Below are positions 43,393-52,315 of a stretch of DNA of 64,000 nucleotides, piece by piece. The notes below the pieces were generated by a model, which made no database searches, was not told the origin of the DNA, and saw only the letters and a program-made list of their open reading frames with translations. Location of the stretch: assembly GCF_017168335.1 (NCBI RefSeq), contig NZ_JABFAU010000003.1, positions 523,561 through 587,560 of the forward strand, written 5' to 3'. Position numbers and translations under genes: made by a program. The stretch comes from Rhodococcus sp. KRD162 (GTDB lineage: Bacteria; Actinomycetota; Actinomycetes; Mycobacteriales; Mycobacteriaceae). Each line of letters starts with the position of its first letter. Position 1 is the stretch's first letter.

Positions 43393-44901
43393 GTGAAGCT
43401 CAACATATTCAGAGTTCCCTCCGACCAATGGGGTCCACTCAAGAAAAAGTTGGCCGAAAAGCAACTTGTGTCAACCAGTGAATTAGAACAAGACGGATGG
43501 AGCGGCGACTTCCTGTTCTGCACGCACCCTCCGCCCGGAAATATCCCATGGGTGCAAGACTTCTCTAGTTTCATCGGAGCCAGCAACTACTATAATCGAT
43601 CCTACTTCGGCGCAATGTTGCTCGAAAAAGAAGATTCGTGTTATGCAATCACGTTCGGCAAGAGTCACTTCTTTGTTCGTCCTTACTGCGACTACGACTT
43701 CGGTATCGAGCTGGGAAAACGGATCGCGGATGAACGGGATATCAGTCAGACCGCGGCAAGGCGGTACCAAGGAAAACAGCGAAAAGATATCCGCAGCTTT
43801 GCTGAGCAAACCCGCCTCAACGTGCCACCAGGAAACTCTGTTGAATTTCTGCAAGGAAAGATCATCCCTGAGAAGAGCGAGACGTTTGGTCCTAGGGCCA
43901 AATTTGGCACATCTGCTTTAGTTGAGTCCGACATTACGCCGGAAGAAGTCGGGTCGCTACTCTCCGCAATCGAAGCTGAAATCAAGGTAAAAGCAAGATT
44001 CAAGTTGCCACGCACATTAGTTCTGTCCGACGAAGAAGAGATCACGCGTTACGATGAGAAACTCATCGACGAACTCATGTCTCCCGTAGGCACTTCAGAC
44101 ATTGCGACGGACACCTTCGATCTTTTCGGGGTTGACTTTGTTTTCAGCAGTTCGGGTTCGTTCTCAATAAAATGCGGGCACTTCAAGGCGTGGGACGTTG
44201 ACCGACTGACGATGAAAGAAGTCAAGGAGTATATCGCGGAGAAAGACATACCCCGCAGCCGAGTGCTTTCACTGAAGGTTACTCATCGCCGCGAGAACGA
44301 TCCCGACTTCACTCAGTCGATCAAAGAAGCCGTAGATTTTATCTGCGATGAGGATCGAGTCGTTCTCCGCGGGGGCAAGTGGCTCAAGTTTAATGAGGAC
44401 TACCTGGAAGCGCTAGACGCCGCGATACGCAGAATCGCAGTGGAAGAGACTGAGCCGGATCTGGTAGAGACCAAATTGACTGAAGGCGAGTTCAATGGCT
44501 CCCTCTCTCACCACGGCTACGAGGTTGCGGATAAAGACTTCGATATTCTCAAGACATCCGGTAAGGCGCCTTCCGAGGCATGGGATCTGCAACGGGACGA
44601 GACGGTATACGCGGTCAAGTTTGGTACGCCTCAGAAGCTCAATTATGTTGTTGATCAAGCGAGCAGTGTCCTTGAGTTGATTCACAACGGCGCAAATCTC
44701 TACCCGATACCGCCTTTTAGGCGGTATTGCTTGTGGTTCGGCTACCGTGCTAAGCGACGTCCGGACTCGCTAGCTGACTCCGGATCCATCATCCTAAAGC
44801 AGAAAGTGGAAGCCTGGGCGCGGCAATGCGAGAACGTCGGGTTCATGCCGGTAATCAAGCTAAGTCGAAAAATGCACGGGGAGTATGATTCACCTGATTG
44901 A
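43393..44901 (+). CDS. DUF6119 / TIGR04141-type sporadically distributed protein
   Basis: A 502-aa protein whose architecture I match to the TIGR04141 (DUF6119) family. Visible blocks: MKLNIFRVPSDQW at the start, LEKEDSCYAITFGKSHFFV, DFGIELGKRIADER, WLKFNEDYLEALDAAIRRI and DLQRDETVYAVKFGTPQKLN. Function unknown; members occur scattered in islands next to nuclease, restriction or toxin genes, which points to defence. GTG start with AAGGGGAC a few bases upstream. It is convergent with the RES operon, with 51 bp between the stops, and appears more AT-rich than the surrounding chromosome, a sign of recent transfer. Confidence 0.7.
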   Translation: MKLNIFRVPSDQWGPLKKKLAEKQLVSTSELEQDGWSGDFLFCTHPPPGNIPWVQDFSSFIGASNYYNRSYFGAMLLEKEDSCYAITFGKSHFFVRPYCDYDFGIELGKRIADERDISQTAARRYQGKQRKDIRSFAEQTRLNVPPGNSVEFLQGKIIPEKSETFGPRAKFGTSALVESDITPEEVGSLLSAIEAEIKVKARFKLPRTLVLSDEEEITRYDEKLIDELMSPVGTSDIATDTFDLFGVDFVFSSSGSFSIKCGHFKAWDVDRLTMKEVKEYIAEKDIPRSRVLSLKVTHRRENDPDFTQSIKEAVDFICDEDRVVLRGGKWLKFNEDYLEALDAAIRRIAVEETEPDLVETKLTEGEFNGSLSHHGYEVADKDFDILKTSGKAPSEAWDLQRDETVYAVKFGTPQKLNYVVDQASSVLELIHNGANLYPIPPFRRYCLWFGYRAKRRPDSLADSGSIILKQKVEAWARQCENVGFMPVIKLSRKMHGEYDSPD

Positions 44902-44952
44902 GGCCGTTGTGCGCAAATAGCCTTCGCCGCACTGTTGCCCGCTTTACGATGT

Positions 44953-46014
44953 CTAAGGTGCGCTAGAGACACCTGACTGCGTGATGTGAACACTAACTCG
45001 GTCTACATTCAGAATCGACACGTCTACTCCGACCGCGGTATCAGGTCTAAAAAGTGCGAAGTTCATCCCATCACTAACCGAACTACGATAAAGAACGCCG
45101 TCGAACCCACTCTTCTTGATAAACTCGCACAAATATTGGCTTGGTATGTACTCAAAAGCTGCTCCGCTTGGAAGGACTGGTTTAGTAAGCTCTTCTCCTA
45201 AGCGCTCCAGCAGAGGGAGGTCAGCGCGAAGCTGGCTGATCTCTTCGGCATCAGACAGGATGAATGGAGATACTTGCGCTCGCGGATCGCGAAGGTCGAC
45301 AGCACGAATAGCGGGGACGGCGAATTTTGCCACGCAGGCCTGTTCTCCGGTGTGGGGTCGAATCTCCGCCACCGCAGTTTCGGGTTCTGATCCCAGGTAG
45401 AGATATCGGATTCCGGCTGGATTTGCGCGCCCATGCCCTGCGCGGTGGTGCGGGGGCGCGCCCATCTTCTCGATGGGGTACGGCTCTTCGTCGGAGAGCA
45501 GTCGTGCGCGGAACCACGTCTCGGGCAGATCTTCTGCCGGGGCGATAAGCAGATCAAGTAGCTGCCTGAGGCGTTCGAGATCGATGGGTTCATCTAGGAA
45601 CCAGCGGTTCCGATGCATCATCTCGTCACGGAGGTCATCCCAGCGTCTGAGACTCTCGTTCTCGTAGTGGTCGGAAGGCCTGAACGCCATGCGGACAATT
45701 TCTCCGTTGTCAAGAACGTCCGCGAGAAGTTCCTTTGCGTGCGCGTCGTCCATCACGGGGTGTCCGAACAGCCGCCAATCGTCGCGAAGCCAGTCCACCA
45801 GTGGACGTCCTTCGTTGTCGACCGTGTAGACGTCGATGAGCATTTCAAAAAACTGGCGTAGTTGAGAGGGCTCGACCAGTTTCACGGATGTAGTGCGGCA
45901 GTAGTCACACGCCCGCGCATCGTCCGGCGCGATACCGGTGGAAAGGCTCGGAATGATGCTGTTTCTCAGGCCCGGATCGCCAAAGCACTCGGAGCAGCAG
46001 TACTTTTCAGGCAT
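44953..46014 (-). CDS. RES-domain protein with N-terminal zinc-ribbon-like segment
   Basis: A 353-aa protein. The C-terminal half (about 170-340) is a RES domain: ETWFRARLL holds the Arg, RYLYLGSEPETAVAEIRP the Tyr and Glu, and FDGVLYRSSVSDGMNFALF the Ser that name the family. RES toxins such as MbcT degrade NAD+ by phosphorolysis or hydrolysis. The N-terminus has KYCCSECFGD and ACDYCRTT, two Cys-x2-Cys pairs likely to bind zinc, and a helical RES-N region follows. No Xre/MbcA-type antitoxin is adjacent. ATG 46014 lies 8 bp inside the upstream gene, so it is co-translated; an in-frame upstream Met adds 9 residues. Confidence 0.8.
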   Translation of the reverse strand: MPEKYCCSECFGDPGLRNSIIPSLSTGIAPDDARACDYCRTTSVKLVEPSQLRQFFEMLIDVYTVDNEGRPLVDWLRDDWRLFGHPVMDDAHAKELLADVLDNGEIVRMAFRPSDHYENESLRRWDDLRDEMMHRNRWFLDEPIDLERLRQLLDLLIAPAEDLPETWFRARLLSDEEPYPIEKMGAPPHHRAGHGRANPAGIRYLYLGSEPETAVAEIRPHTGEQACVAKFAVPAIRAVDLRDPRAQVSPFILSDAEEISQLRADLPLLERLGEELTKPVLPSGAAFEYIPSQYLCEFIKKSGFDGVLYRSSVSDGMNFALFRPDTAVGVDVSILNVDRVSVHITQSGVSSAP

Positions 46015-46957
46015 TGGCCTCGAGGTTGTGATAGTTGGCAAGTGTTTCCAAGTGGTGCTTTATCGACAGCTTTTTCACGTAGCCCAGGCCCGGGAAATGG
46101 CCCCTGGTGTGTAGGTCGCGGAACTCCCTGATCGCACTAGTTTCAACTAGTTTCGAGTCTCCCTTGTCCAACCGCCAGATTAGCTTTGCCAGGGCTTGCG
46201 CGAATTTCCCAGCTGGGTCTGTGGGGGTGTCGTTCGTATCTGAGACGAAGTGGTAGATGAACATCGCTTGGTCGTGATTTGGGTCGATGTACGTGAGGTG
46301 GATTGCGACCGCATAAGCAGGTCCTCCACCTTCGCTGTAGTTGTCTCCGACGGTGAGGAAGTCGCCATAGCCGTCCATGCCCATGTCGCGGTAGGTGATG
46401 TGGAGGTCAGAAAAGTTATCGACCTCATGGTAGTCGGCATTTCTCTTGCGTTCGAATCCGTCGCGGATGAGGATTCGCGTGCTGCCAATGAAGTGCCTTC
46501 GATACAGCATGTTTGTTTGATCCTCAATGAATACATTGCGGACGTTGCTCATCCTGCTGTCAAGAGACCCGGCTACAGTCCGCGCTTCGGTGAACCCGGC
46601 ATGGACAACTGCGGTGTTCTGTTCGGCGTGCGCAGAAAGCAGCGTGGCGGCCTCATCGGAACTCGTGTCGTTCCTAAGCAAAATTCCTGCCGACACCGCG
46701 TCGATCCCTCGATAATCTCGTTCCAGAAGGGTCGAAATGCTGTCGCCATTGCCTCTGTGATCTCCATGTCGCGGATTCACGACTACTATTGCCTGTGCTC
46801 CTGCGTCGGTGAGCGACCGGAGCGTCCGTTCGAGTCCGCCCAGCGACTCACGCACTGGTTCAATAATCGGAACGAAGCTCGCAGAGGCGATAAGTGAAGC
46901 CGACTCGCGGATGGCAATTAACTCAAACTGCTTGCCACGAAAGTAGGGGTAGTACAT
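46007..46957 (-). CDS. sce7725-family (beta-protein-like) protein
   Basis: A 316-aa protein beginning MYYPYFRGKQFELIAIRES, the hallmark start of the sce7725 family (beta-protein fold). Further blocks are ASFVPIIEPVRESLGGLERT, ITYRDMGMDGYGDFLTVGDN and AYAVAIHLTYIDPNHDQAMF, and the end is HFPGLGYVKKLSIKHHLETL. The family has no experimentally known role that I am aware of, but is nearly always paired with sce7726, as here. It starts 7 bp after the sce7726 stop and overlaps the RES gene by 8 bp. Confidence 0.82.
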   Translation of the reverse strand: MYYPYFRGKQFELIAIRESASLIASASFVPIIEPVRESLGGLERTLRSLTDAGAQAIVVVNPRHGDHRGNGDSISTLLERDYRGIDAVSAGILLRNDTSSDEAATLLSAHAEQNTAVVHAGFTEARTVAGSLDSRMSNVRNVFIEDQTNMLYRRHFIGSTRILIRDGFERKRNADYHEVDNFSDLHITYRDMGMDGYGDFLTVGDNYSEGGGPAYAVAIHLTYIDPNHDQAMFIYHFVSDTNDTPTDPAGKFAQALAKLIWRLDKGDSKLVETSAIREFRDLHTRGHFPGLGYVKKLSIKHHLETLANYHNLEANA

Positions 46958-46964
46958 GCATCAC

Positions 46965-47852
46965 TCATTTCCACGCGAGGGCTACGTCCAGAGGCGTATC
47001 GACTGCTTCTTTTATTCGAGGCCGATCTGCATCCGTTACGTTTGTTGAAAGTGCGGCAGCCCTGAGAGACTTGGGGACCGAGCGGACGAACTCGGACATC
47101 GTGGATTGCGAGCGACTTTGCTTCAGCGTGGTAACCATCTGACGATGCAAGAGTGTCGGATCTAGATCAACGAAAAGCCTGCGCAGCTCGCCACGCAGTT
47201 GAGTGTTTGGCACCGCTGGTGCCTCAATCCCAAGCGACCGCAGGACCGAAACAGCTTCAGAAGCACGGAGAGTCTCCAAGATCATCAGCGGTGATGTCTG
47301 ATCAGGGCGATTCTGCGCTTCTCGCTCTGTCTGCAACGTGAAACGTCGCGATAGAACAAGTACGCCGATATCGGCGGGAGTGCTGGATAGAACTTCCTTG
47401 AGGTGGACAGGGCTGACAACAACGTTGACTGCGGCAAATACCTGTCGGTAGTTGTTGAGTTGGTTGCGCAGCCGGTTCAGTGAGTCGCGCTCTGACTTGA
47501 TCTCGTAAGCGGTCGACGTTCCGTTCAAAACCACGACATCTGCCTTACACTGACCAGCCCGTGCCTCGCTGAGAATAGTGGCAGTGTTTAGCGAGTGGCG
47601 CCCGAGGACGATCTTTTGGGTGATAGCGGATCTGTAGATGTACTCGTCACGAACACCGCACTCTTTCAAAACATCAAACGCTTGATCGAAGACGTTTCCA
47701 ACAGTCGCTTTCGGAGCGGCCCGTGTTGCGATGCTGGATTGCTCGATGAGTCGCGAGAAGAGCGGGGATCGTGCCCGTCGTCCAAACTCCCGAAAAACGG
47801 TTGCTGAGAATATGCGAGTGAGCGCGGAGAGTTCATTCTTATCGCGATTCAC
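46965..47852 (-). CDS. sce7726-family PD-(D/E)XK nuclease-like protein
   Basis: A 295-aa protein. The central region carries a nuclease core, GQCKADVVVLNGTSTAYEIK (Asp, then Glu-x-Lys) followed by SLNRLRNQLNNYRQVFAAVN, as in Mrr/VRR-type nucleases and the sce7726 family. The N-terminal ~70 residues are helical (LTRIFSATVFREFGRRARSP). First gene of the operon sce7726 - sce7725 - RES. The GTG start follows GGGAGAAGACG. The upstream 246 bp hold a perfect palindrome ATCACGTGAT (47864-47873), a possible operator. Confidence 0.8.
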   Translation of the reverse strand: MNRDKNELSALTRIFSATVFREFGRRARSPLFSRLIEQSSIATRAAPKATVGNVFDQAFDVLKECGVRDEYIYRSAITQKIVLGRHSLNTATILSEARAGQCKADVVVLNGTSTAYEIKSERDSLNRLRNQLNNYRQVFAAVNVVVSPVHLKEVLSSTPADIGVLVLSRRFTLQTEREAQNRPDQTSPLMILETLRASEAVSVLRSLGIEAPAVPNTQLRGELRRLFVDLDPTLLHRQMVTTLKQSRSQSTMSEFVRSVPKSLRAAALSTNVTDADRPRIKEAVDTPLDVALAWK

Positions 47853-48098
47853 CGTCTTCTCCCATCACGTGATCGGTGCTGAGCGCACATCCGCCATCTG
47901 TCTAAGACTACCGCGCGGAGCTTGGTGCCAGTCTGAGGCGCGCTATGGGTAGGCTCGGACGGTAAGCGGCGGGTCGCACCTTAGCGGTGTCGAGTTTCCG
48001 ATGTCGCTCGTCACTGGGTGTACGCACCTGAGCGAGACGCACCACCCGAACAAAATCGGTCGCGACGTTGAGTTGAGCAGTGGGCGGCCCAAGCTGGG
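47853..48098. other. non-coding upstream region of the sce7726 operon
   Basis: 246 bp that should hold the operon promoter. The 10-bp palindrome ATCACGTGAT (47864-47873) is the only structured site I see; it overlaps the likely leader, 12 bp upstream of the GTG start. Confidence 0.5.
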
Positions 48099-48369
48099 TC
48101 AGGCCAGTAAGTCTTTGGTGCGATCCCTCACCGTCGCTCGGTGCACGTTGAACCGCTTGGCGATCGACAGGACGCTCTCACCGCTGGCTCGGGCGGTTCG
48201 GATAGCGTCCACTTCGCTATCGGTCAGCGGTCGGTGTTCGAGACCGTCTCGTTGGGTTCGACACCACCCCCCCGGCACGGGCTCAGGTGCCGGTGGCTGC
48301 TCGCTCGCGATGACCCGTTCCGCCTGCTCCCACGCCGAAGTGAGCCGTTTCAGGCGACGTTGGGTGTTC
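48099..48369 (-). pseudogene. truncated resolvase-type helix-turn-helix gene at the island edge
   Basis: The frame ends in PLTDSEVDAIRTARASGESV followed by LSIAKRFNVHRATVRDRTKD, a Hin/resolvase-like helix-turn-helix, preceded by RRLKRLTSAWEQAERVIASE. Read upstream, the frame runs straight through the right att copy into chromosomal DNA without a plausible start, so the gene has lost its 5' part. No catalytic recombinase domain is present. It may be the tail of a regulator or recombinase cut off when the island inserted or shrank. Confidence 0.5.
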
Positions 48370-48395
48370 GGTTCGATCCCAGCCGGGACCACAGA
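48370..48395. repeat. right attachment repeat of the 7.3-kb island
   Basis: 26 bp identical to 41058-41083. The preceding base differs from the tRNA (C for T), which fixes the limit of identity. Confidence 0.88.
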
Positions 48396-48400
48396 AAAGA

Positions 48401-48434
48401 AGGCCCGCACCGCCCGTCGGTGCGGGCCTTCTCG
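48401..48434 (+). terminator. displaced terminator of tRNA-Val(CAC)
   Basis: A 13-bp GC-rich hairpin (AAGGCCCGCACCG / CGGTGCGGGCCTT, loop CCCGT) ending in TTCT, directly behind the right att copy. Before the insertion it would have followed the tRNA by a few bases. Confidence 0.75.
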
Positions 48435-48459
48435 TGTTCGAGGTCGGTAACCTTGGTCG

Positions 48460-48906
48460 GTGAGCAGCGAACGATCGAAGCCCGAGACCGTCGAGCAGAC
48501 TCCGGTGCACAAGGCGAAGGTGAAGCACCGTCGGTTTCGAGCGCGCATTGCCGAGAACAAGTCCCTCGATCTCGGCTACCGAATCACGGTCGGCGTGGTC
48601 GGAACGCTGGTGCTGGCGCTGGGTGTGGTGGCCATTCCCTACCCGGGGCCGGGCTGGCTGATCGTGTTCGCCGGCCTCGGAATTCTGGCCTCGGAATTCG
48701 CGTGGGCCAAGAGCGCCCTGCGATTCGTTCGCAAGCGGTACGACGAGTTCATGGACTGGTTCTCCACGCAGTCGTTCGTGATCAAAGGAATCGGTGTGCT
48801 GTTCACCACCGTGGTCGTGGTCCTGACGCTGTGGTTGCTCGGCACGTTCGCACTGGTCGGAGGCTGGTTCGGCATCGACTGGGGTTGGCTCGCCAGTCCG
48901 ATCTGA
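48460..48906 (+). CDS. TIGR02611-type membrane protein with PGPGW motif
   Basis: A 148-aa membrane protein. After a basic 40-residue cytosolic start, GYRITVGVVGTLVLALGVVA leads into PYPGPGWLIVFAGLGILASE, the PGPGW motif of the family, and a final pair of hydrophobic stretches (GIGVLFTTVVVVLTLWLLGT) ends the protein. Function unknown; a similar membrane gene lies near thrS in mycobacteria. The GTG start has no strong site and is near a likely promoter between the terminator and the gene. Confidence 0.85.
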   Translation: MSSERSKPETVEQTPVHKAKVKHRRFRARIAENKSLDLGYRITVGVVGTLVLALGVVAIPYPGPGWLIVFAGLGILASEFAWAKSALRFVRKRYDEFMDWFSTQSFVIKGIGVLFTTVVVVLTLWLLGTFALVGGWFGIDWGWLASPI

Positions 48907-49001
48907 CGGACGCGCCGCGCTGAAGGTCGATCAGTGGGCTGTTGCCGATAGGCTGTCGGAGGCCTTCCTGGCCAGAAGAACCGATCGAGGAGTATATCGC
49001 T

Positions 49002-51062
49002 GTGAGCATGCCCGCTGTCGTCACCGTTCCACCCGCCCGCATCATGGTGCCGGCAGGAACGACGGCAGGTACGGCGCTCCGCGAGACCGGATTGCCCAAC
49101 AAGGGACCGGAGGCCATCGTCGTCGTGCGAGATGCCGACGGCAGGCTCCGTGATCTCTCGTGGGCACCGGAGGTCGACGTCGAGGTCGAGCCGGTTCCGG
49201 CGAACACGGAGGACGGGCGCAGCGTCATCAGGCATTCGGCCGCACACGTGTTGGCGCAGGCCGTCCAAGAGCTCTTTCCCGCCGCCAAGCTGGGTATCGG
49301 ACCGTTCATCAAGGACGGCTTCTATTACGACTTCGACGTCGAGCAGCCGTTCACGCCCGAGGATCTGACCGCCCTCGAGAAGAAAATGAAGCAGATCGTC
49401 AAAGCCGGCCAGCGCTTTTCGCGCCGGGTCTACGAATCCGTCGAGCAGGCACGCGAGGAACTTGCGAACGAGCCGTACAAGCTCGAACTGATCGACGACA
49501 AGTCCGGCATCGACGATCCGGAGATCATGGAGGTCGGTGGGGGAGAGCTGACCGCATACGACAACCTCAATCCCCGGACCGGCGAGCGCATCTGGGGAGA
49601 TCTGTGCCGTGGTCCGCACATCCCCACCACGAAGTACGTGCCCGCGTTCAAGCTCACCCGTAGTTCGGCCGCGTACTGGCGCGGTAATCAGGACAACGCG
49701 GGCCTGCAGCGCATCTACGGAACTGCGTGGGAGTCCGCCGAGGCACTCGATGCCTATCTCGAACTGCTGGCCGAGGCCGAGCGTCGCGATCATCGCAAGC
49801 TCGGGTCCGAGCTCGACCTGTTCAGTTTCCCCGATGAACTGGGATCCGGCCTGCCGGTGTTCCACCCCAAGGGCGGTGTGATTCGCAACGAGCTGGAGAA
49901 CTACTCACGCCAGCGGCACATCGAGGAGGGGTACGAGTTCGTCAACACCCCGCACATCACCAAGGGGCACCTCTACGAGGTATCGGGTCACCTCGACTGG
50001 TACAGGGACGGCATGTTCCCGGCGATGCACCTGGACGCCGAACTCGACGAGAACGGCGAGGTACGCAAGCCCGGCCAGGACTACTACCTCAAGCCGATGA
50101 ACTGCCCGATGCACAATCTGATCTTCCGTTCCCGCGGCCGCTCGTACCGTGAACTGCCGTTGCGACTGTTCGAGTTCGGGTCGGTCTACCGCTACGAGAA
50201 GTCCGGTGTCATCCACGGTCTGACCAGGGTGCGAGGCATGACCCAGGACGACGCGCACATCTTCTGCACCCGCGAGCAGATGCGCGGCGAGCTCACCAGC
50301 ACCCTGCAATTCGTTCTCGGCCTGCTCAAGGACTACGGCCTGGACGATTTCTACCTCGAACTCTCCACTCGCAACCCGGAGAAGTCGGTCGGTAGCGACG
50401 AGGTCTGGGAAGAGGCGACCAACACCCTGGCGGAGGTTGCGGCTGCCTCGGGGCTCGATCTCGTGCCCGATCCGGGCGGTGCCGCGTTCTACGGACCGAA
50501 GATCTCGGTGCAGGCAAAAGATGCACTCGGGCGCACCTGGCAGATGTCGACCATTCAGCTCGATTTCAACCTCCCCGAACGGTTCGAGCTCGAATACACC
50601 GCGTCGGGTGGCACCAAGGAACGCCCGGTGATGATTCACCGAGCACTGTTCGGGTCCATCGAGCGCTTCTTCGGCGTACTCACCGAGCACTACGCAGGTG
50701 CGTTCCCGGCGTGGCTCGCGCCGGTGCAGGTCGTCGGTATTCCGGTGGCCGAGGTGCACCAGGATCACCTGTTCGCGGTGGTGAACGAATTGAAGAAGCG
50801 CGGCGTGCGCGCAGAGGTGGACGCCAGTGACGACCGGATGCAGAAGAAGATCTTCAATCAGACCGCACAGAAGATCCCCTTCATGCTTCTCGCCGGTGAG
50901 CGTGATGTCGAAGCGGGAGCGGTGAGCTTCCGCTTCCGGGACGGCACACAGGTCAACGGTGTTCCGGTTGCACAGGCAGTCGCCACGATCACCGACTGGA
51001 TCTCGCAGCGCAACAACGCGTCACCGACCGCCGACCTCGTGCAGACCAGTGGAGTGAGCTGA
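49002..51062 (+). CDS. thrS: threonyl-tRNA synthetase
   Basis: A 686-aa class II synthetase charging tRNA-Thr. Layout: TGS domain (~1-75), editing domain with [11 protein letters not shown] and the later HIPTT region, catalytic core from ~280 with [17 protein letters not shown] and [17 protein letters not shown], class II motif 3 region [16 protein letters not shown], and the anticodon-binding domain from ~590 ([17 protein letters not shown]). GTG 49002 is chosen because GAGGAG sits 9 nt upstream; ATG 49008 is the alternative. I see no T-box in the 95-bp leader. One base separates the stop from the HIT gene. Confidence 0.96.
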   Translation: MSMPAVVTVPPARIMVPAGTTAGTALRETGLPNKGPEAIVVVRDADGRLRDLSWAPEVDVEVEPVPANTEDGRSVIRHSAAHVLAQAVQELFPAAKLGIGPFIKDGFYYDFDVEQPFTPEDLTALEKKMKQIVKAGQRFSRRVYESVEQAREELANEPYKLELIDDKSGIDDPEIMEVGGGELTAYDNLNPRTGERIWGDLCRGPHIPTTKYVPAFKLTRSSAAYWRGNQDNAGLQRIYGTAWESAEALDAYLELLAEAERRDHRKLGSELDLFSFPDELGSGLPVFHPKGGVIRNELENYSRQRHIEEGYEFVNTPHITKGHLYEVSGHLDWYRDGMFPAMHLDAELDENGEVRKPGQDYYLKPMNCPMHNLIFRSRGRSYRELPLRLFEFGSVYRYEKSGVIHGLTRVRGMTQDDAHIFCTREQMRGELTSTLQFVLGLLKDYGLDDFYLELSTRNPEKSVGSDEVWEEATNTLAEVAAASGLDLVPDPGGAAFYGPKISVQAKDALGRTWQMSTIQLDFNLPERFELEYTASGGTKERPVMIHRALFGSIERFFGVLTEHYAGAFPAWLAPVQVVGIPVAEVHQDHLFAVVNELKKRGVRAEVDASDDRMQKKIFNQTAQKIPFMLLAGERDVEAGAVSFRFRDGTQVNGVPVAQAVATITDWISQRNNASPTADLVQTSGVS

Positions 51063-51063
51063 C

Positions 51064-51606
51064 ATGCCCGATCATGACGAATCGATCGTCGCCACCGGTG
51101 CGGGTGAGCCCGATCGGCTGCAACGATTGTGGACACCGCACCGGATGTCCTACATCGCCGAGGCCCCGCAGACCTCGACGAAGTCGAGTGAGCCGTTCTC
51201 CGACATTCCCAAGATGAGCGACGAGGACGGTCTGGTCGTCGCACGGGGCGAATCGGTCTACGCGGTGCTCAACCTGTACCCGTACAACCCCGGCCACGCG
51301 ATGATCGTGCCGTACCGCCGGGTAGCGGCACTCGAAGACCTCACCCCTGCCGAGAGCGCCGAGTTGATGGCGTTCACGCAGCAGATGATCCGGGTCATCA
51401 AGCGGGTGTCCAGCCCGCACGGCTTCAACGTGGGGCTCAACCTCGGTGCGGCAGCCGGCGGCTCGTTGGCCGAGCACCTACACCAGCACATCGTGCCGCG
51501 GTGGGGCGGCGACGCGAACTTCATCACCGTGATCGGTGGCGCGAAGGTCATGCCACAGTTGCTTCGCGACACACGGGCCCTGCTCGCGTCGGCCTGGAAC
51601 GAATGA
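51064..51606 (+). CDS. HIT-domain protein, Ap4A phosphorylase-like
   Basis: A 180-aa HIT protein with NLYPYNPGHAMIVPYRRVA and the histidine triad AEHLHQHIVPRWGGD. The M. tuberculosis gene in the same place encodes a diadenosine tetraphosphate phosphorylase, which fits its location after thrS, since aminoacyl-tRNA synthetases make Ap4A. Cytoplasmic. It begins the stretch leading to phosphatidylinositol mannoside synthesis. Confidence 0.92.
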   Translation: MPDHDESIVATGAGEPDRLQRLWTPHRMSYIAEAPQTSTKSSEPFSDIPKMSDEDGLVVARGESVYAVLNLYPYNPGHAMIVPYRRVAALEDLTPAESAELMAFTQQMIRVIKRVSSPHGFNVGLNLGAAAGGSLAEHLHQHIVPRWGGDANFITVIGGAKVMPQLLRDTRALLASAWNE

Positions 51607-51631
51607 AACACCCGCGAGAGGAGCACTCGCC

Positions 51632-52315
51632 GTGCTGAGCATTTTCGGCCGTGCGCCGGTTTCGAAGGTGACGGCACCGCTCGGCCGCGCTCTCAACAGC
51701 ACCGGACTGACCCCGGACTCGGTGACGATCATCGGCACCGTCGTCACCGTCACCGCGGCAGTGACGATGTTCCCCGCCGGCTACCTGTGGTGGGGTTCGA
51801 TCGTCATCACCCTGTTCGTGCTCTTCGACATGCTCGACGGTGCGATGGCACGGGCGCGGGGTGGCGGCACCAAGTACGGTGCCGTTCTCGACGCGACATG
51901 CGATCGCGTGGCCGATGGCGCAATCTTCGGTGGCCTGGCCTGGTGGGCGGTGTATTCCGAGCAGAACAAGCTGCTGCTGGTCGCCACCCTGATCTGCCTG
52001 GTCACCTCGCAGGTGATCTCCTACGCCAAGGCGCGCGCAGAGGCCAGTGGTCTCTCGGCCGATGGCGGTTGGATCGAACGCCCGGACCGCCTCGTCATCG
52101 TGCTCGTCGGAGCCGGATTCACCGGCGTGGGCCGACACTTCGGCATTCCGTGGCTGGACAGCCTCATCTACCCCGCGATGTGGGTGCTCGCTGCGCTGAG
52201 CATCGTGACGGTCTTCCAACGGGTACTGGCAGTCCGCGGATCCGCGGGCGCACGCGACATCATCGCGCCGTCGTCGGCCACGGCCTCCGACGACGGAGAT
52301 GTGGCACCGTCGTGA
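51632..52315 (+). CDS. pgsA: phosphatidylinositol phosphate synthase (CDP-alcohol phosphatidyltransferase)
   Basis: A 227-aa membrane enzyme. The CDP-alcohol transferase motif D-x2-D-G-x2-A-R-x8-G-x3-D-x3-D is complete in FDMLDGAMARARGGGTKYG through AVLDATCDRVADG. It joins CDP-diacylglycerol and inositol phosphate to make phosphatidylinositol phosphate, precursor of PI and PIMs. GTG 51632 has GAGAGGAG 8 nt upstream. The stop shares GTGA with the acyltransferase gene. Embedded in the PIM operon pgsA-patA-pimA. Confidence 0.93.
   Translation: MLSIFGRAPVSKVTAPLGRALNSTGLTPDSVTIIGTVVTVTAAVTMFPAGYLWWGSIVITLFVLFDMLDGAMARARGGGTKYGAVLDATCDRVADGAIFGGLAWWAVYSEQNKLLLVATLICLVTSQVISYAKARAEASGLSADGGWIERPDRLVIVLVGAGFTGVGRHFGIPWLDSLIYPAMWVLAALSIVTVFQRVLAVRGSAGARDIIAPSSATASDDGDVAPS

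Larger units (their letters stand above)
41084..48395. mobile_element. 7.3-kb tRNA-Val(CAC) genomic island, integrase lost
   Basis: The DNA between two 26-bp copies of the tRNA-Val(CAC) 3' end. It holds a membrane-associated hypothetical, remnants of a conjugative relaxase, a DUF6119-type gene, a three-gene sce7726/sce7725/RES operon and a truncated helix-turn-helix gene at the right edge. No integrase gene is present. The DUF6119-type gene looks less GC-rich than the chromosome. It seems to be a decayed integrative mobilisable element that kept its cargo. Confidence 0.82.

Noticed and set aside
48099..48560. A 153-aa recombinase/integrase for the second island
   Set aside because: Only a helix-turn-helix is present, no catalytic domain, and the frame passes through the att site into chromosomal DNA; treated as a truncated gene.
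48907..49001. T-box or other riboswitch upstream of thrS
   Set aside because: The 95-bp leader is too short and has no T-box consensus or antiterminator; actinobacterial T-boxes are mainly on ileS.
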